A stretch of 64,000 nucleotides of DNA from Bacteroidales bacterium M6 (GTDB lineage Bacteria > Bacteroidota > Bacteroidia > Bacteroidales > Muribaculaceae). Shown here in pieces: positions 8,388 to 16,500 of this stretch. Location of the stretch: contig LUJQ01000066.1 in assembly GCA_001689485.1 (NCBI GenBank), forward strand, positions 55,961 through 119,960. Reading direction: 5' to 3'. The first letter of the stretch is position 1. Every line of letters starts with the position of its first letter. The notes under the pieces were generated by a model. That model did not search any database. It saw nothing but the letters and a program-made list of their open reading frames with translations, and had not been told where the DNA came from. The position numbers and the translations under genes were made by a program.

Positions 8388-8741
8388 CTATTTTACTTCC
8401 AGTTCGTCCAGGATTTTCAGCACTTCCTGATATCTTGTCAGACCTTGCCAATTCTCTTGTATGTCGTCATTCTCTCGGTCGTAATGTTCATCGAGGATGT
8501 ATTCGTTAATGGTCTCTCCGAAAGCCTCATCTGATAGACCATAGTCCGGGTCGCAATCGTCATACATTCCGAGTTTCCGGGCAACAGCTTGGCATTCCAC
8601 ATGACAAACCCAGTCTCCGACTATTCCATCACAAATATTTGTCTGTCTCAAATATTTCTGACCTTTGTGGATGGTGCCGTAGCAGAACATACACTTATGC
8701 TCTTTCCTGGCTACTGGCTTCGTTTCTTTAAGGATTGTCAT
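8388..8741 (-). CDS. Zinc-binding phage protein, 117 aa
   Basis: The N-terminal half carries a four-ligand zinc knuckle: HKCMFCYGTIHKGQKY followed by VCHVEC about 25 residues later. The C-terminal half is acidic. Such short knuckles bind nucleic acid or protein. The gene ends in TAG, which shows that TAG is used as an ordinary stop in this phage. Confidence 0.65.
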   Translation of the reverse strand: MTILKETKPVARKEHKCMFCYGTIHKGQKYLRQTNICDGIVGDWVCHVECQAVARKLGMYDDCDPDYGLSDEAFGETINEYILDEHYDRENDDIQENWQGLTRYQEVLKILDELEVK

Positions 8742-9064
8742 GCCTTTTCTTTGTCGTTATAGATTGTTCTCTTTGGGTAGGTATGTTTAGTAAGACTCAA
8801 TATTTTCATGGCATTTCTACAGAATTTTTCATCACCATGACAGTACCGAGCAGCAAGCAGAGTGTAGGCTACTGAAAAAACATCCTTCTTCCTCCACGGG
8901 AATTTGTAAATAAATGCTTGACCTATTTTCTGCGATTCACTTCTGAACAGACAATACGAGGGGTTTCTGACGAAATTGATAGTGCAGCCATAAGTTCTAA
9001 GATTAACTTTAGTGCGCATTATTTCATCTCTGAGTCTTTTATTTGTCTTAGTCGTTCTCATCAT
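8738..9064 (-). CDS. Hypothetical phage protein, about 108 aa
   Basis: A basic protein containing YGCTINFVRNPSYCLF and ARYCHGDEKFC, four cysteines that might bind metal. The ATG at 9064 is preferred over an upstream start at 9112, because the short gene at 9048-9161 then overlaps it by only 17 nt. Function unknown. Confidence 0.5.
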   Translation of the reverse strand: MMRTTKTNKRLRDEIMRTKVNLRTYGCTINFVRNPSYCLFRSESQKIGQAFIYKFPWRKKDVFSVAYTLLAARYCHGDEKFCRNAMKILSLTKHTYPKRTIYNDKEKA

Positions 9065-9161
9065 CGTAAGACCAATCAACAATCTCCTTGTAAGGTCTAT
9101 CTGGACCATCAAGAACTTCTATAGGCTCGTCAACTATGAGGGTGCCGAACCAATTTACCAT
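9048..9161 (-). CDS. Small ORF, 37 aa
   Basis: The short frame starts with ATG at 9161 and reads MVNWFGTLIVDEPIEVLDG and on to an acidic end. It fills the gap between two other genes with normal spacing (24 nt) and a 17-nt overlap downstream, which supports it being a real gene. No homology can be claimed. Confidence 0.4.
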   Translation of the reverse strand: MVNWFGTLIVDEPIEVLDGPDRPYKEIVDWSYDDEND

Positions 9162-9185
9162 TACGAATTTTTCGAGAGTGGCAGG

Positions 9186-9356
9186 CTAACACCAATCATT
9201 ATCAGAATGCCGGATGTCATATAGGAACTTACCTTCATTGTCTTTCTCTCGGTCAACTCTAATCTCTGAAAGAAGTCCACTAACTTCGGGGTGCCCGTTG
9301 AAAAATAGGGTGATTGGACGCGAGCCTGACTTCAATAATTGTTTAACTGTTTTCAT
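9186..9356 (-). CDS. Small ORF, 56 aa
   Basis: A frame from ATG at 9356 encodes MKTVKQLLKSGSRPITLFFN followed by an acidic second half, ending in TAG. It starts 17 nt after the upstream gene stops. Spacing and codon use fit the operon. Function unknown. Confidence 0.5.
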   Translation of the reverse strand: MKTVKQLLKSGSRPITLFFNGHPEVSGLLSEIRVDREKDNEGKFLYDIRHSDNDWC

Positions 9357-9372
9357 TCTCGTTCGTAGTTTT

Positions 9373-9762
9373 TTAGGGGGCTATCTCGTATATGCGAGCC
9401 GTAGCAAGGGTTAGCCTCGGCTTTGATTTTGTCAGGCGGTCTCGAATAACAACCTTATCACCGATCTTGGGTGCGTTGTCGCGCCTGAACCGACCCGGGT
9501 AACGTGTTATTACCCGAGTCAGTTCCGCGCCGAGAGCGTCGGCAAAGTCGTGTTTAACCGCATCCTCTTGAGTGAATCTCACAACATATTTCCACCTGCA
9601 GAATGCGTCTTTCGTGTTGAGGATTTGTTCTATTACCCCTGTGATGCAGACATATTCAGGCTTCGGTTGTGGCTTCCGTTCAACTGGATTGTCGACTTTG
9701 AACCTACGTTTTAGTTCGTCGAGCAGTTGCAGTGTTGTGTATTCTGAAAGACCGGCGCTCAT
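9373..9762 (-). CDS. Hypothetical phage protein, 129 aa
   Basis: A basic protein with a short N-terminal helix (TTLQLLDELKRRFKV) and a beta-rich rest (KIGDKVVIRDRL). The second half might be an OB- or SH3-like barrel. It lies 4 nt from the DUF1281 gene. Function unknown. Confidence 0.55.
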   Translation of the reverse strand: MSAGLSEYTTLQLLDELKRRFKVDNPVERKPQPKPEYVCITGVIEQILNTKDAFCRWKYVVRFTQEDAVKHDFADALGAELTRVITRYPGRFRRDNAPKIGDKVVIRDRLTKSKPRLTLATARIYEIAP

Positions 9763-9765
9763 AGA

Positions 9766-10479
9766 TTACTCTTCGTCGTCTTCGCGATACTTCCACGCGC
9801 CGTCCGGCTGCTGGACATAATCTTCTTCTATGGCAACGCCGAGGTCGAATACCAGGGCCCAGGCTTCGGGCGAACCATCTTCTGGGCTTATGTCAGTGCG
9901 CTCTTCACCACTGAAGAGGAAGTGACCGACATTGTAGCTGGCGTCCTCGTCGGCGTACTTGTATTCTATTTCCACATTCGGGAACATGGCGGCTACCTTC
10001 GCGACAGCATCAGGAATACCACTCCACGCAGTCTGGAATTCTATGGTGTTCTCGTCAATCTTGAGGTACTCATAGGTATTCCACTTGGTTCCCCAATTCT
10101 CTATTCTCCATGTGTACCAGTCTGTATGACCGTATTCTGCGATATTGTGGAGGCGCTGCTTACCGAGTCTGATTGCGCCCTCGAACATATTAGGATATTT
10201 CTGCTCCATCTCTTTCATACGTGCAAAGTGCTGTGACTGCATGTATTCCGTTCTTTCGAGGATATTCCCAGAGAGTCCGAGCAGATACTTCGCTCCGTCT
10301 TCGCCCGTTGACGAGCTGTCAATATCCAATGCGGACGGCATAGGAATTACTTTATTGAGGTCGAACAGACGGTAGTTCCCGTTCTTGTCAGGTTGGTCCG
10401 ACTTGATAAAGTCGAACACTTTTGCTACTTCCTGCGCATCACCTGAGATGGTGAGCCGGCTTGTGATGTGATTTGGCAT
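9766..10479 (-). CDS. Api92-like / DUF1281 family phage protein
   Basis: 237 aa. The start MPNHITSRLTISGDA and the central GHTDWYTWRIENWGTKWN are hallmarks of the Api92/DUF1281 group, which has a ferredoxin-like N-terminal domain. The family is frequent in phages and plasmids and its function is unknown. The ATG directly follows the 12-nt element TTAAATATCAAT (10480-10491), which suggests strong translation. Confidence 0.85.
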   Translation of the reverse strand: MPNHITSRLTISGDAQEVAKVFDFIKSDQPDKNGNYRLFDLNKVIPMPSALDIDSSSTGEDGAKYLLGLSGNILERTEYMQSQHFARMKEMEQKYPNMFEGAIRLGKQRLHNIAEYGHTDWYTWRIENWGTKWNTYEYLKIDENTIEFQTAWSGIPDAVAKVAAMFPNVEIEYKYADEDASYNVGHFLFSGEERTDISPEDGSPEAWALVFDLGVAIEEDYVQQPDGAWKYREDDEE

Positions 10480-10492
10480 ATTGATATTTAAT

Positions 10493-10870
10493 TTAGAATG
10501 TTACAACCGCGAAGACTGGGTAAGTCGGGAGCTTATAACCACGATCAGCAGCTTCGAATTCCATTGTGGGCTTGTCTACAATCTTCATATTCATGAGTAT
10601 CTCCCTGCGCTCGTCGTTGGTGAACTCCGGAGTGCAGAAGATTTTGGCAACCTTGTCGAAGTGTGCGTCGCCGTTAACCATTACGAGAAAGTTGTATGGC
10701 GTTTCGTAGAGGAAAGCGACTACTGTTACACCCATGTCCGCATTGTTCTCGGCCTCCTTGATAGCGGCCCGGACAAAGCGTTTCATGAGGTAGTATTTCT
10801 TCTCTCGAGCATCGGTATGAACACACTCCGGCGCCTGACCAATTTCCATAAGTTCTGCTGTTGCTGACAT
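10493..10870 (-). CDS. Hypothetical phage protein, 125 aa
   Basis: A soluble alpha/beta protein with the segment YLMKRFVRAAIKEAENNADMG. Function unknown. It sits 13 nt upstream of the DUF1281 gene in the same operon. Confidence 0.6.
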   Translation of the reverse strand: MSATAELMEIGQAPECVHTDAREKKYYLMKRFVRAAIKEAENNADMGVTVVAFLYETPYNFLVMVNGDAHFDKVAKIFCTPEFTNDERREILMNMKIVDKPTMEFEAADRGYKLPTYPVFAVVTF

Positions 10871-10888
10871 TTTATTTTGAGTTATGGT

Positions 10889-11155
10889 TTACCATTGGTG
10901 GTCGCCGAGTTCTTTGGTGACTCTGAATTTATTGGGATTTTCTTCGACCATCGGATTCGTGCTCATTTCTACGAGCGATACGCAACCGTGCGCATCCATT
11001 ACGCGCTGGTCGTATTTCCATGTTTCATACGCGTGCCGGGCCTCTTCGTAATCATCGTAGATTTCCTCTTCGTTGATGTCGGCGTAGATTGCCAGCACTT
11101 TCAGCCGGTAGATTCGATTGGGAGCATATTCAAAGTTCCCGAGATCTCTTGCCAT
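10889..11155 (-). CDS. Hypothetical phage protein, 88 aa
   Basis: A short acidic protein, unknown function. About 40 nt lie upstream, holding a copy of the recurrent leader box, here AGCAAATAAG followed by ATCAAAA (11170-11190), but no promoter core. Confidence 0.55.
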   Translation of the reverse strand: MARDLGNFEYAPNRIYRLKVLAIYADINEEEIYDDYEEARHAYETWKYDQRVMDAHGCVSLVEMSTNPMVEENPNKFRVTKELGDHQW

Positions 11156-11197
11156 ATTGTTGTGCTTTTTTTGATTGTGAATATCTTATTTGCTTTG

Positions 11198-11428
11198 TTA
11201 GAAATGGATGTAGGCTCGACCCTTACACTTGTCAAGCCGGCGAAGAAGTTCCCTTCGTTCATCAAGCCGGAAGCTCTCTTTGATATACTTCCGACATTTT
11301 GCTTTCGTCGGGAAATATTTACTTTCGGTGGTCTGCTCTGCAGATACGCAATACCAAAGTTTCCCGCCTACCACATCGACGAGGCCGACATAGCAGATGC
11401 CTTTCTTGAATTCTATGGGCGTTGTCAT
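11198..11428 (-). CDS. Hypothetical phage protein, 76 aa
   Basis: A basic beta-rich protein with MTTPIEFKKGICYVG and RRLDKCKGRAYIHF. It overlaps gene 11425-11832 by 4 nt. Function unknown. Confidence 0.55.
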   Translation of the reverse strand: MTTPIEFKKGICYVGLVDVVGGKLWYCVSAEQTTESKYFPTKAKCRKYIKESFRLDERRELLRRLDKCKGRAYIHF

Positions 11429-11832
11429 AACTTCAGGTATTTTTCAAATCGGGTTCCTACTTCGGTCATAACCATCGGCCACCCATAGAGGGCTACAAGC
11501 AGTATCTTCATGCCGACTTGAGGAATATAGCCGTCGGCACCGCCAACCTCAGCGTAGATGTCGGGGTACATTTTGGCATACTCATAAGCGGATTTCAACA
11601 ACTTGTCTTTGCTTAACTGGAATCCTTTCCCGTTCTCGAGGTCGGTAAAGAATATATCCCTGCCGTCAAACAGCCCTTCTACGGTCAATTCGTAGTAGGG
11701 ATCTGCCTCTATGGGGTTTTCGATTGCCAGCATTTGGCCGAGGTCGAACTGATAGCCGTAATCAAGCGCACTCGTTATGAGCGAGCGTAGTTCCTGGCAG
11801 TCTATCACCGGAGCTCGCATTGTATCATTCAT
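11425..11832 (-). CDS. Hypothetical phage protein, 135 aa
   Basis: First gene of the P3 operon. The ATG at 11832 (MNDTMRAPVID) is used, because a longer frame would run into the promoter. The protein is acidic and soluble, with several Tyr-rich segments (YEYAKMYPDIYAEVGG). Function unknown. Confidence 0.6.
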   Translation of the reverse strand: MNDTMRAPVIDCQELRSLITSALDYGYQFDLGQMLAIENPIEADPYYELTVEGLFDGRDIFFTDLENGKGFQLSKDKLLKSAYEYAKMYPDIYAEVGGADGYIPQVGMKILLVALYGWPMVMTEVGTRFEKYLKL

Positions 11833-11873
11833 CTTGTGGTCGTTTTTGATTATTTTTATCCTATTTGCATACG

Positions 11874-11937
11874 CAAAGATAATCAAAAATAATCATTCCT
11901 GCAAGTTTTTGAGAGATTATTTTAATCATATATGCAA
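11874..11937 (-). promoter_or_regulatory. Phage promoter P3 with two operator boxes
   Basis: Minus strand: TTG, 20 bp, TATCTTTG. Boxes are TAATCATTCCTGCAA (11890-11904) and TAATCATATATGCAA (11923-11937), 33 bp apart. It drives the leftward operon 11832 to 4451 and lies back to back with the rightward promoter at about 11954-11985. Confidence 0.75.
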
Positions 11938-11953
11938 GATTTTTCGCTGTGAG

Positions 11954-11985
11954 TTAGGCTGTTTCAGATATTATTCGTATCTTTG
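11954..11985 (+). promoter_or_regulatory. Rightward promoter of the 12-13 kb island
   Basis: A clear -7 element TATCTTTG (11978-11985) lies about 21 bp after a weak -33 (TTAG, 11954-11957). It lacks the phage operator box, so this island may be expressed when the rest of the prophage is silent. Predicted transcription start is near 11990. Confidence 0.6.
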
Positions 11986-11989
11986 CGCC

Positions 11990-12195
11990 CAAGTTGAGAA
12001 CTTGACAAGCGAGTCAGGAATACAACAGACATACAATAGCCTAATCGTCGTCGAACTACCACCTTGATAACTCCAGGCTATCGAAAGTTTACCCACTGGG
12101 CATTGTGGCTCTGTGTGCATATACGCGCAGGACACGACCTATTGGGTAAACGGCTGTGGTAGGCCGGACGACGTTAGGCTGCTGTCCTGCGTCTT
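11990..12195 (+). ncRNA. Structured RNA leader, possible riboswitch or ncRNA
   Basis: The predicted transcript opens with the perfect hairpin CAAGTT-gag-AACTTG (11990-12004). A set of nested helices follows: GCCTAAtCGTCGTC (12039-12052) with GACGACGTTAGGC (12167-12179); CTACCAC (12056-12062) with GTGGTAG (12156-12162); GTTTACCCA (12087-12095) with TGGGTAAAC (12143-12151); CTGTGTG with CGCGCAG (12111-12130). ATAGCCT (12036-12042) can also pair with AGGCTAT (12075-12081), which would exclude the outer helix. A GGAC/GTCC hairpin and TTTTT follow at 12166-12198. I do not recognise it as a known RNA family. Confidence 0.55.
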
Positions 12196-12215
12196 TTTGT
12201 GGGTAGTTGCCAACA

Positions 12216-12722
12216 ATGAGCAAATATGAAGTAACAATGGTAACTATCAAGCATAACATCGACGAGAGTCAATTCAAATACCTTTGGGCCAAGTATGTCA
12301 AAGGATCCAACCTCGAACGGCACTGCGCCCAATGCGTCCCCGGTACTTTCAGTAAGAAATTCTCCGGGGCTTGGAACAGCAATCTCCTTCAGCAGCCGGT
12401 TTTGAAAATGGACGAGGTTGCAGACGGAGAGTATCAGGCAATATACTTCTGTGGAGTATTCAAAAAAGGTTTCTCTACTAAGAAAAACTATCCTCATAAC
12501 TTGCACCTCGCGGTTATACCTGAAGAGGGCCAGCGCGATGTCTTCGATTTCGAGAATTGGCATATTGAAATTGACGGCGGCTATATCTCACGTATCCCCG
12601 CCGAAGAAGAACTTGACGAAAGATTCTTCAACGCTCCTTACGATTATCACTACTACACCTGCCGAATTTTCAGGTGGATGGTGGGCTTCTTTCACCCCGA
12701 ACTTCTAAAACCTACTATATGA
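12216..12722 (+). CDS. Hypothetical island protein, paralogue of 28044-28514
   Basis: 168 aa, on the opposite strand to the rest of the phage. The ATG at 12216 is preferred over an upstream TTG. It resembles the protein at 28044-28514: both have W-x2-YV-x-G-x2-L-x2-HC near the N-terminus, then CGV about 60 residues later, an N-x-H motif and a following EIDxxY/EIDN segment. No known domain. It overlaps the next gene by 4 nt (ATGA). The structured RNA lies immediately upstream. Confidence 0.65.
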   Translation: MSKYEVTMVTIKHNIDESQFKYLWAKYVKGSNLERHCAQCVPGTFSKKFSGAWNSNLLQQPVLKMDEVADGEYQAIYFCGVFKKGFSTKKNYPHNLHLAVIPEEGQRDVFDFENWHIEIDGGYISRIPAEEELDERFFNAPYDYHYYTCRIFRWMVGFFHPELLKPTI

Positions 12723-13279
12723 AACAAATTATCATCGCGCTCTTGTGTATGGTTGTCTCGACTTCGGCGTATGCGCAGAAGATACTGAACGACGATACAA
12801 CCAACGGCACCCGCTCGATCATAACGAGCAAAGAGAATGTAAAAGCCGGCAACGACCGCATTGTAATCTATGCCGGCGTAAGCCTTATGCAATCCAGCGA
12901 TACGTCGACATACTTTTTGTCACTCAAGCTGTCGGCAATGAAACACATGGCTATCAGTAAAGACGGGCGCATAATGCTCAAGGATTCTGAGGGCAATGGA
13001 GTTACTCTAACTACACTACAAGGCAGCTACGGAGCTGACACAAGGAATGTGGGCGGTTTCTACCTTTACGAAATCAATGTCGATTACCCCGTTACCTACG
13101 AACAGCTACAACAACTTGCAAAAGGTGTTACCAAGGTCCGCATCGAACTTGATAACGATGAGCCATTCGACAAAGAATACAAGAAAGATAAGATTGGCAA
13201 GGTGCTGACAGCCGATTTAAGCCTAATCGCCGGCGCACTCGGGACCGACAAAAAGGCTTCTTTCTCGGAAGGGTTTTAA
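12719..13279 (+). CDS. Exported protein with signal peptide
   Basis: 186 aa. The ATG at 12719 overlaps the previous stop. Residues 1-19 form a classical signal peptide (MKQIIIALLCMVVSTSAYA, cleavage after AYA). The mature part is beta-rich, with no lipobox, so it is probably periplasmic. A gene on the non-phage strand, with its own promoter and terminator and an exported product, is the usual layout of a phage moron or lysogenic-conversion gene. Function unknown. Confidence 0.65.
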   Translation: MKQIIIALLCMVVSTSAYAQKILNDDTTNGTRSIITSKENVKAGNDRIVIYAGVSLMQSSDTSTYFLSLKLSAMKHMAISKDGRIMLKDSEGNGVTLTTLQGSYGADTRNVGGFYLYEINVDYPVTYEQLQQLAKGVTKVRIELDNDEPFDKEYKKDKIGKVLTADLSLIAGALGTDKKASFSEGF

Positions 13280-13286
13280 CGCAATG

Positions 13287-13310
13287 GGGCTGGCGGTTTT
13301 CCGCTGGCCC
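13287..13310. terminator. Terminator between convergent genes
   Basis: A 10-bp stem (GGGCTGGCGG / CCGCTGGCCC, two G-U pairs) has a TTTT loop and lies 8 nt after the stop at 13279 and 4 nt before the stop of the converging gene at 13314. It can serve both directions. Confidence 0.65.
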
Positions 13311-13313
13311 TCG

Positions 13314-13547
13314 TTATAAATTGACGATCGAGCGGAAATGGTCGATGATATTGTAAATGGTCCGCTGCGATTTGCCATATTTGTCGGCGAGGACACACAC
13401 GCAATAGACTGTTTTATGGTTCTGCTTCTTCATACTGCGGAACTCCTCATATATCTGGAGATTATCGATGTCGTTCACGCTAATCTGATTGTTTTTCAGG
13501 ATTTGGAGCAGGCTCTCGTTGCTTTTGATAAGTTCGTAGCAGTTCAT
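13314..13547 (-). CDS. Small helix-turn-helix protein, 77 aa
   Basis: The C-terminal half (LADKYGKSQRTIYNIIDHF) reads as a helix-turn-helix of the kind found in short phage regulators. It is the last gene of the late operon, directly after the tape measure gene, and ends at the bidirectional terminator. Confidence 0.6.
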   Translation of the reverse strand: MNCYELIKSNESLLQILKNNQISVNDIDNLQIYEEFRSMKKQNHKTVYCVCVLADKYGKSQRTIYNIIDHFRSIVNL

Positions 13548-13553
13548 ATCGGT

Positions 13554-16500
13554 TTAGAAGTTGTCTAAGTTTTCAATCATATTCACTCGGTCCTGGGCCT
13601 CGGTAATCTCTACCACCGAAACCACTGGTTTTATCTCTTTGGCGGCCTTCTCGAAAGAGTCGGTCATCATTTCCGCACTGTCGACACTCTCATAAGAGTT
13701 AGCGACCTGAATAGGTACACCGGCACCGATGCCATTCATAGCGGCGAGAAGGGGCTCGAACATTCTCGTGGCCCGAGCAGTCATCACATACTCCCCATTA
13801 GAGAGCATTGCAGGTATGCTGTCGCTCGTACCGGAGCCCGGGCCATTTACCTTACCACCTGTCGCAAACTTCGCGCTCTTGACCGTGGAAATAGCTGTAG
13901 CGACGTTTGCGAGAACTGTAGCTACAGTTGTCGCGATTGCCGCAAGGTTAGCTGGGAATGGGAGTGCCGATGCACTGGCAATACCCGACGAAAGGGCACG
14001 GCCGGTGTCAATCGCAATTTGGGCGAGAGTGATGACCTTCGCCATTTTTGCAAAGGCAGAGTTCTCTTCGCCGAGAGTTTCAAGAAGACTGACGAGGCCA
14101 TTAGTAACAGCACGGACGGCTTGCTGTTTGGCCTGCTCGTTCTTGACGTAAGCCTCATTGATAGCCACTTGCTTATTCAGCCATTCCTGCTTAGCGGCGT
14201 TCTGTTCTGCGAGCCATTCTGCATCTGTCTGCGTAGAAAGCTGACCTCTCTCTATAAGAGCTTCGTAGGTCTGCTGTGCGGCGTCCTCTTCCATTTGGAG
14301 CTTTTTAGCCTCATAACCACTGATGTATTCGAGTTTCCTCTGGCGGTCGGCTTCCATTTCCTCATCAGTCATGGTACGCCATCCGTCGCGGTGTAGTTGC
14401 TTCTCGGTTTCAGCAATGTCAAGTTGCTCAATCTCGTTCTGAAGAACTATTTTTTTCTTTTCTAAAACCTTTACTTCGTAAGCGTCGTTAGCTTCTTCTT
14501 CTGATTTTTTGTACTTTTCCCTGATAGCTGCAAGGGCTTCCTGCTTTTCGGTCTCATTTTCATACTCAAGCTCAGCCTGAGCCAACTCTAACTCCTTTTG
14601 CTTTTTTAGCTTTTCTAAACGTAGCTCAAGCTCCTTTTTAGAACCTTGTTCTACTGCATTTAGCTTCAGTTCTATCAGTTTGGTATCGTGTTCAACTTGT
14701 TTCCTTATTTCTTCAGCATCAAACGCGGCAATGGCCTTAGCTTTTTGCGCTTGCAGAGATTTTATAATGGAAAGAATATACTTCTTACTGTTTTCAGTTA
14801 GTGTCGCATCTTCGTCCAATTTTTTCGTGTAATCCGCAATTTGCCTATCGTAAGATAATTGAAGAACCTTACGACGTGTTTCGACTGATTTTTCAGTAAT
14901 TTTCAGTAGCTCGTCTTCTGCCTTTCTAAGCAACTCCGCTTCTACTTCAGATGGCGATTTTCCTGAATTGCTTTTTGTGTTTTCGGGATCGGTTGTAGGA
15001 AAATTGGTATTGTGTTTATTAACAGTGTCTAACACATTTTCCATATCACTAAGTGTATTCAAGTAATCCAGTGCCGCTTCATTAGATTTACTGAATGCAC
15101 TCTCAGCTTGGTTCTCCATTTCCGAAGCTATGGATTCCAATTCGGCTGCCGCTGCATTTGCTTCGGCCTGCGCGTACTCTTTCAATCTTTCTCCTGATTT
15201 AGACCAAGAATTGACACGAATATCGAAATTACTCCAATTAATTTCGAGCATATGATTGAATTGGTCGTACCAACTTACATCAGCATTTTGACCTTCTAAT
15301 CTTTTTCTCGCTGCTTCCGCACGAAGTTCGGCAGCCTGGGCTACAAGAGCTTCTGCCTTTGCCTGCTCATAGAGCATGGCGATATACTCTGATCCTTTCG
15401 TCTTTAGAGTCATATACCATGCGGCAACTGTTGAATATTGACCTAATTGCTTGCCATATTTAATATTTAGCTCATCGCATATTTTCTTTTCTTCCGTTTT
15501 GGTTCCGTGCCAATTTTCCAGTGCCTTAATATCATTTTCGACAGCGCGGGTTGCTTTTGTTTTGACATGGATTGCTGTTTCCTCTGCATTTGCAAAAGCA
15601 TTAACTTTTGCCGAGGCTTCCGTTGTCTTACTTCCGAATAACTCTATTGCGGCAATTGCGGCGGAAATGACGGTTAAAATTATGCCAAAAGGATTTGCCT
15701 TGCATACCGCATTGAAAGCCTTCATTGCGGCCGATGCTTTTGTAAGATTGCCAGTACATAAATTATATGCCGCAGATAACAAGAGAACGCCAGCGCGTCC
15801 TGTCGCAATTACTCCATTCATGACAAACTGGGCGGCCGACACAAGTTTAGTTCTCGCCCAAGTAAGTGCCAAAGCAATGTTGTGAGCATTTATAGCAGCT
15901 GTGACTGCCACTATTACTCCGGCTATGGAACCGAATACAACTTTCCATCTGCTTATGTAGTCTATGACAGACTTTATCCCTTTGATAAGACTGGCAATAG
16001 TATTGATGAACCCAATCTTAATTTTGGTTGTCACAGTCTCAAAAGTGCCGTCGGTCATGTCGAATAATCCGCTTATCGCGTCTGCAAGATTTGTACGGGC
16101 CTGCAATAACTCGTCCTGCATCGCGGCCGCTTCCCCCGTTTTTTCCTTAACTTCATCCAAATTAAGGCTAATATCGTGCAGTGTAGTCAGATACTGTAAT
16201 CCGGCATCTTGACCGGGACCACCGAATATATTCGCGATGGCCTCACCTACTACCTTAGAACTAGCTGGCAGGGTGTCAAATTTTTCACTTACCTGCTGGA
16301 TGACTTGGAAAGTGGTAGTCGTGCCGTTCGCCAACTCTTTCTGAATTTTAGTCGCATCAAGTCCAATGGCTTTGAGCGATTTGGAGGTCGTGTCCGACAT
16401 TTCGCGCAGTCTAATATTAGCCTCCTTGATTGTGTCAAGGGCTTTATTAGAGACAATACCCATGCTATTGGCCTGAGATATAAGTGCGATGAACTGGTTT

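Noticed and set aside
10877..11488. Plus-strand open frame of 203 codons
   Set aside because: Shadow of the small minus-strand genes; composition is that of reversed coding sequence.
11990..12198. Structured RNA as a retron or DGR RNA
   Set aside because: No reverse transcriptase is encoded anywhere in the window, and no variable repeat is visible.
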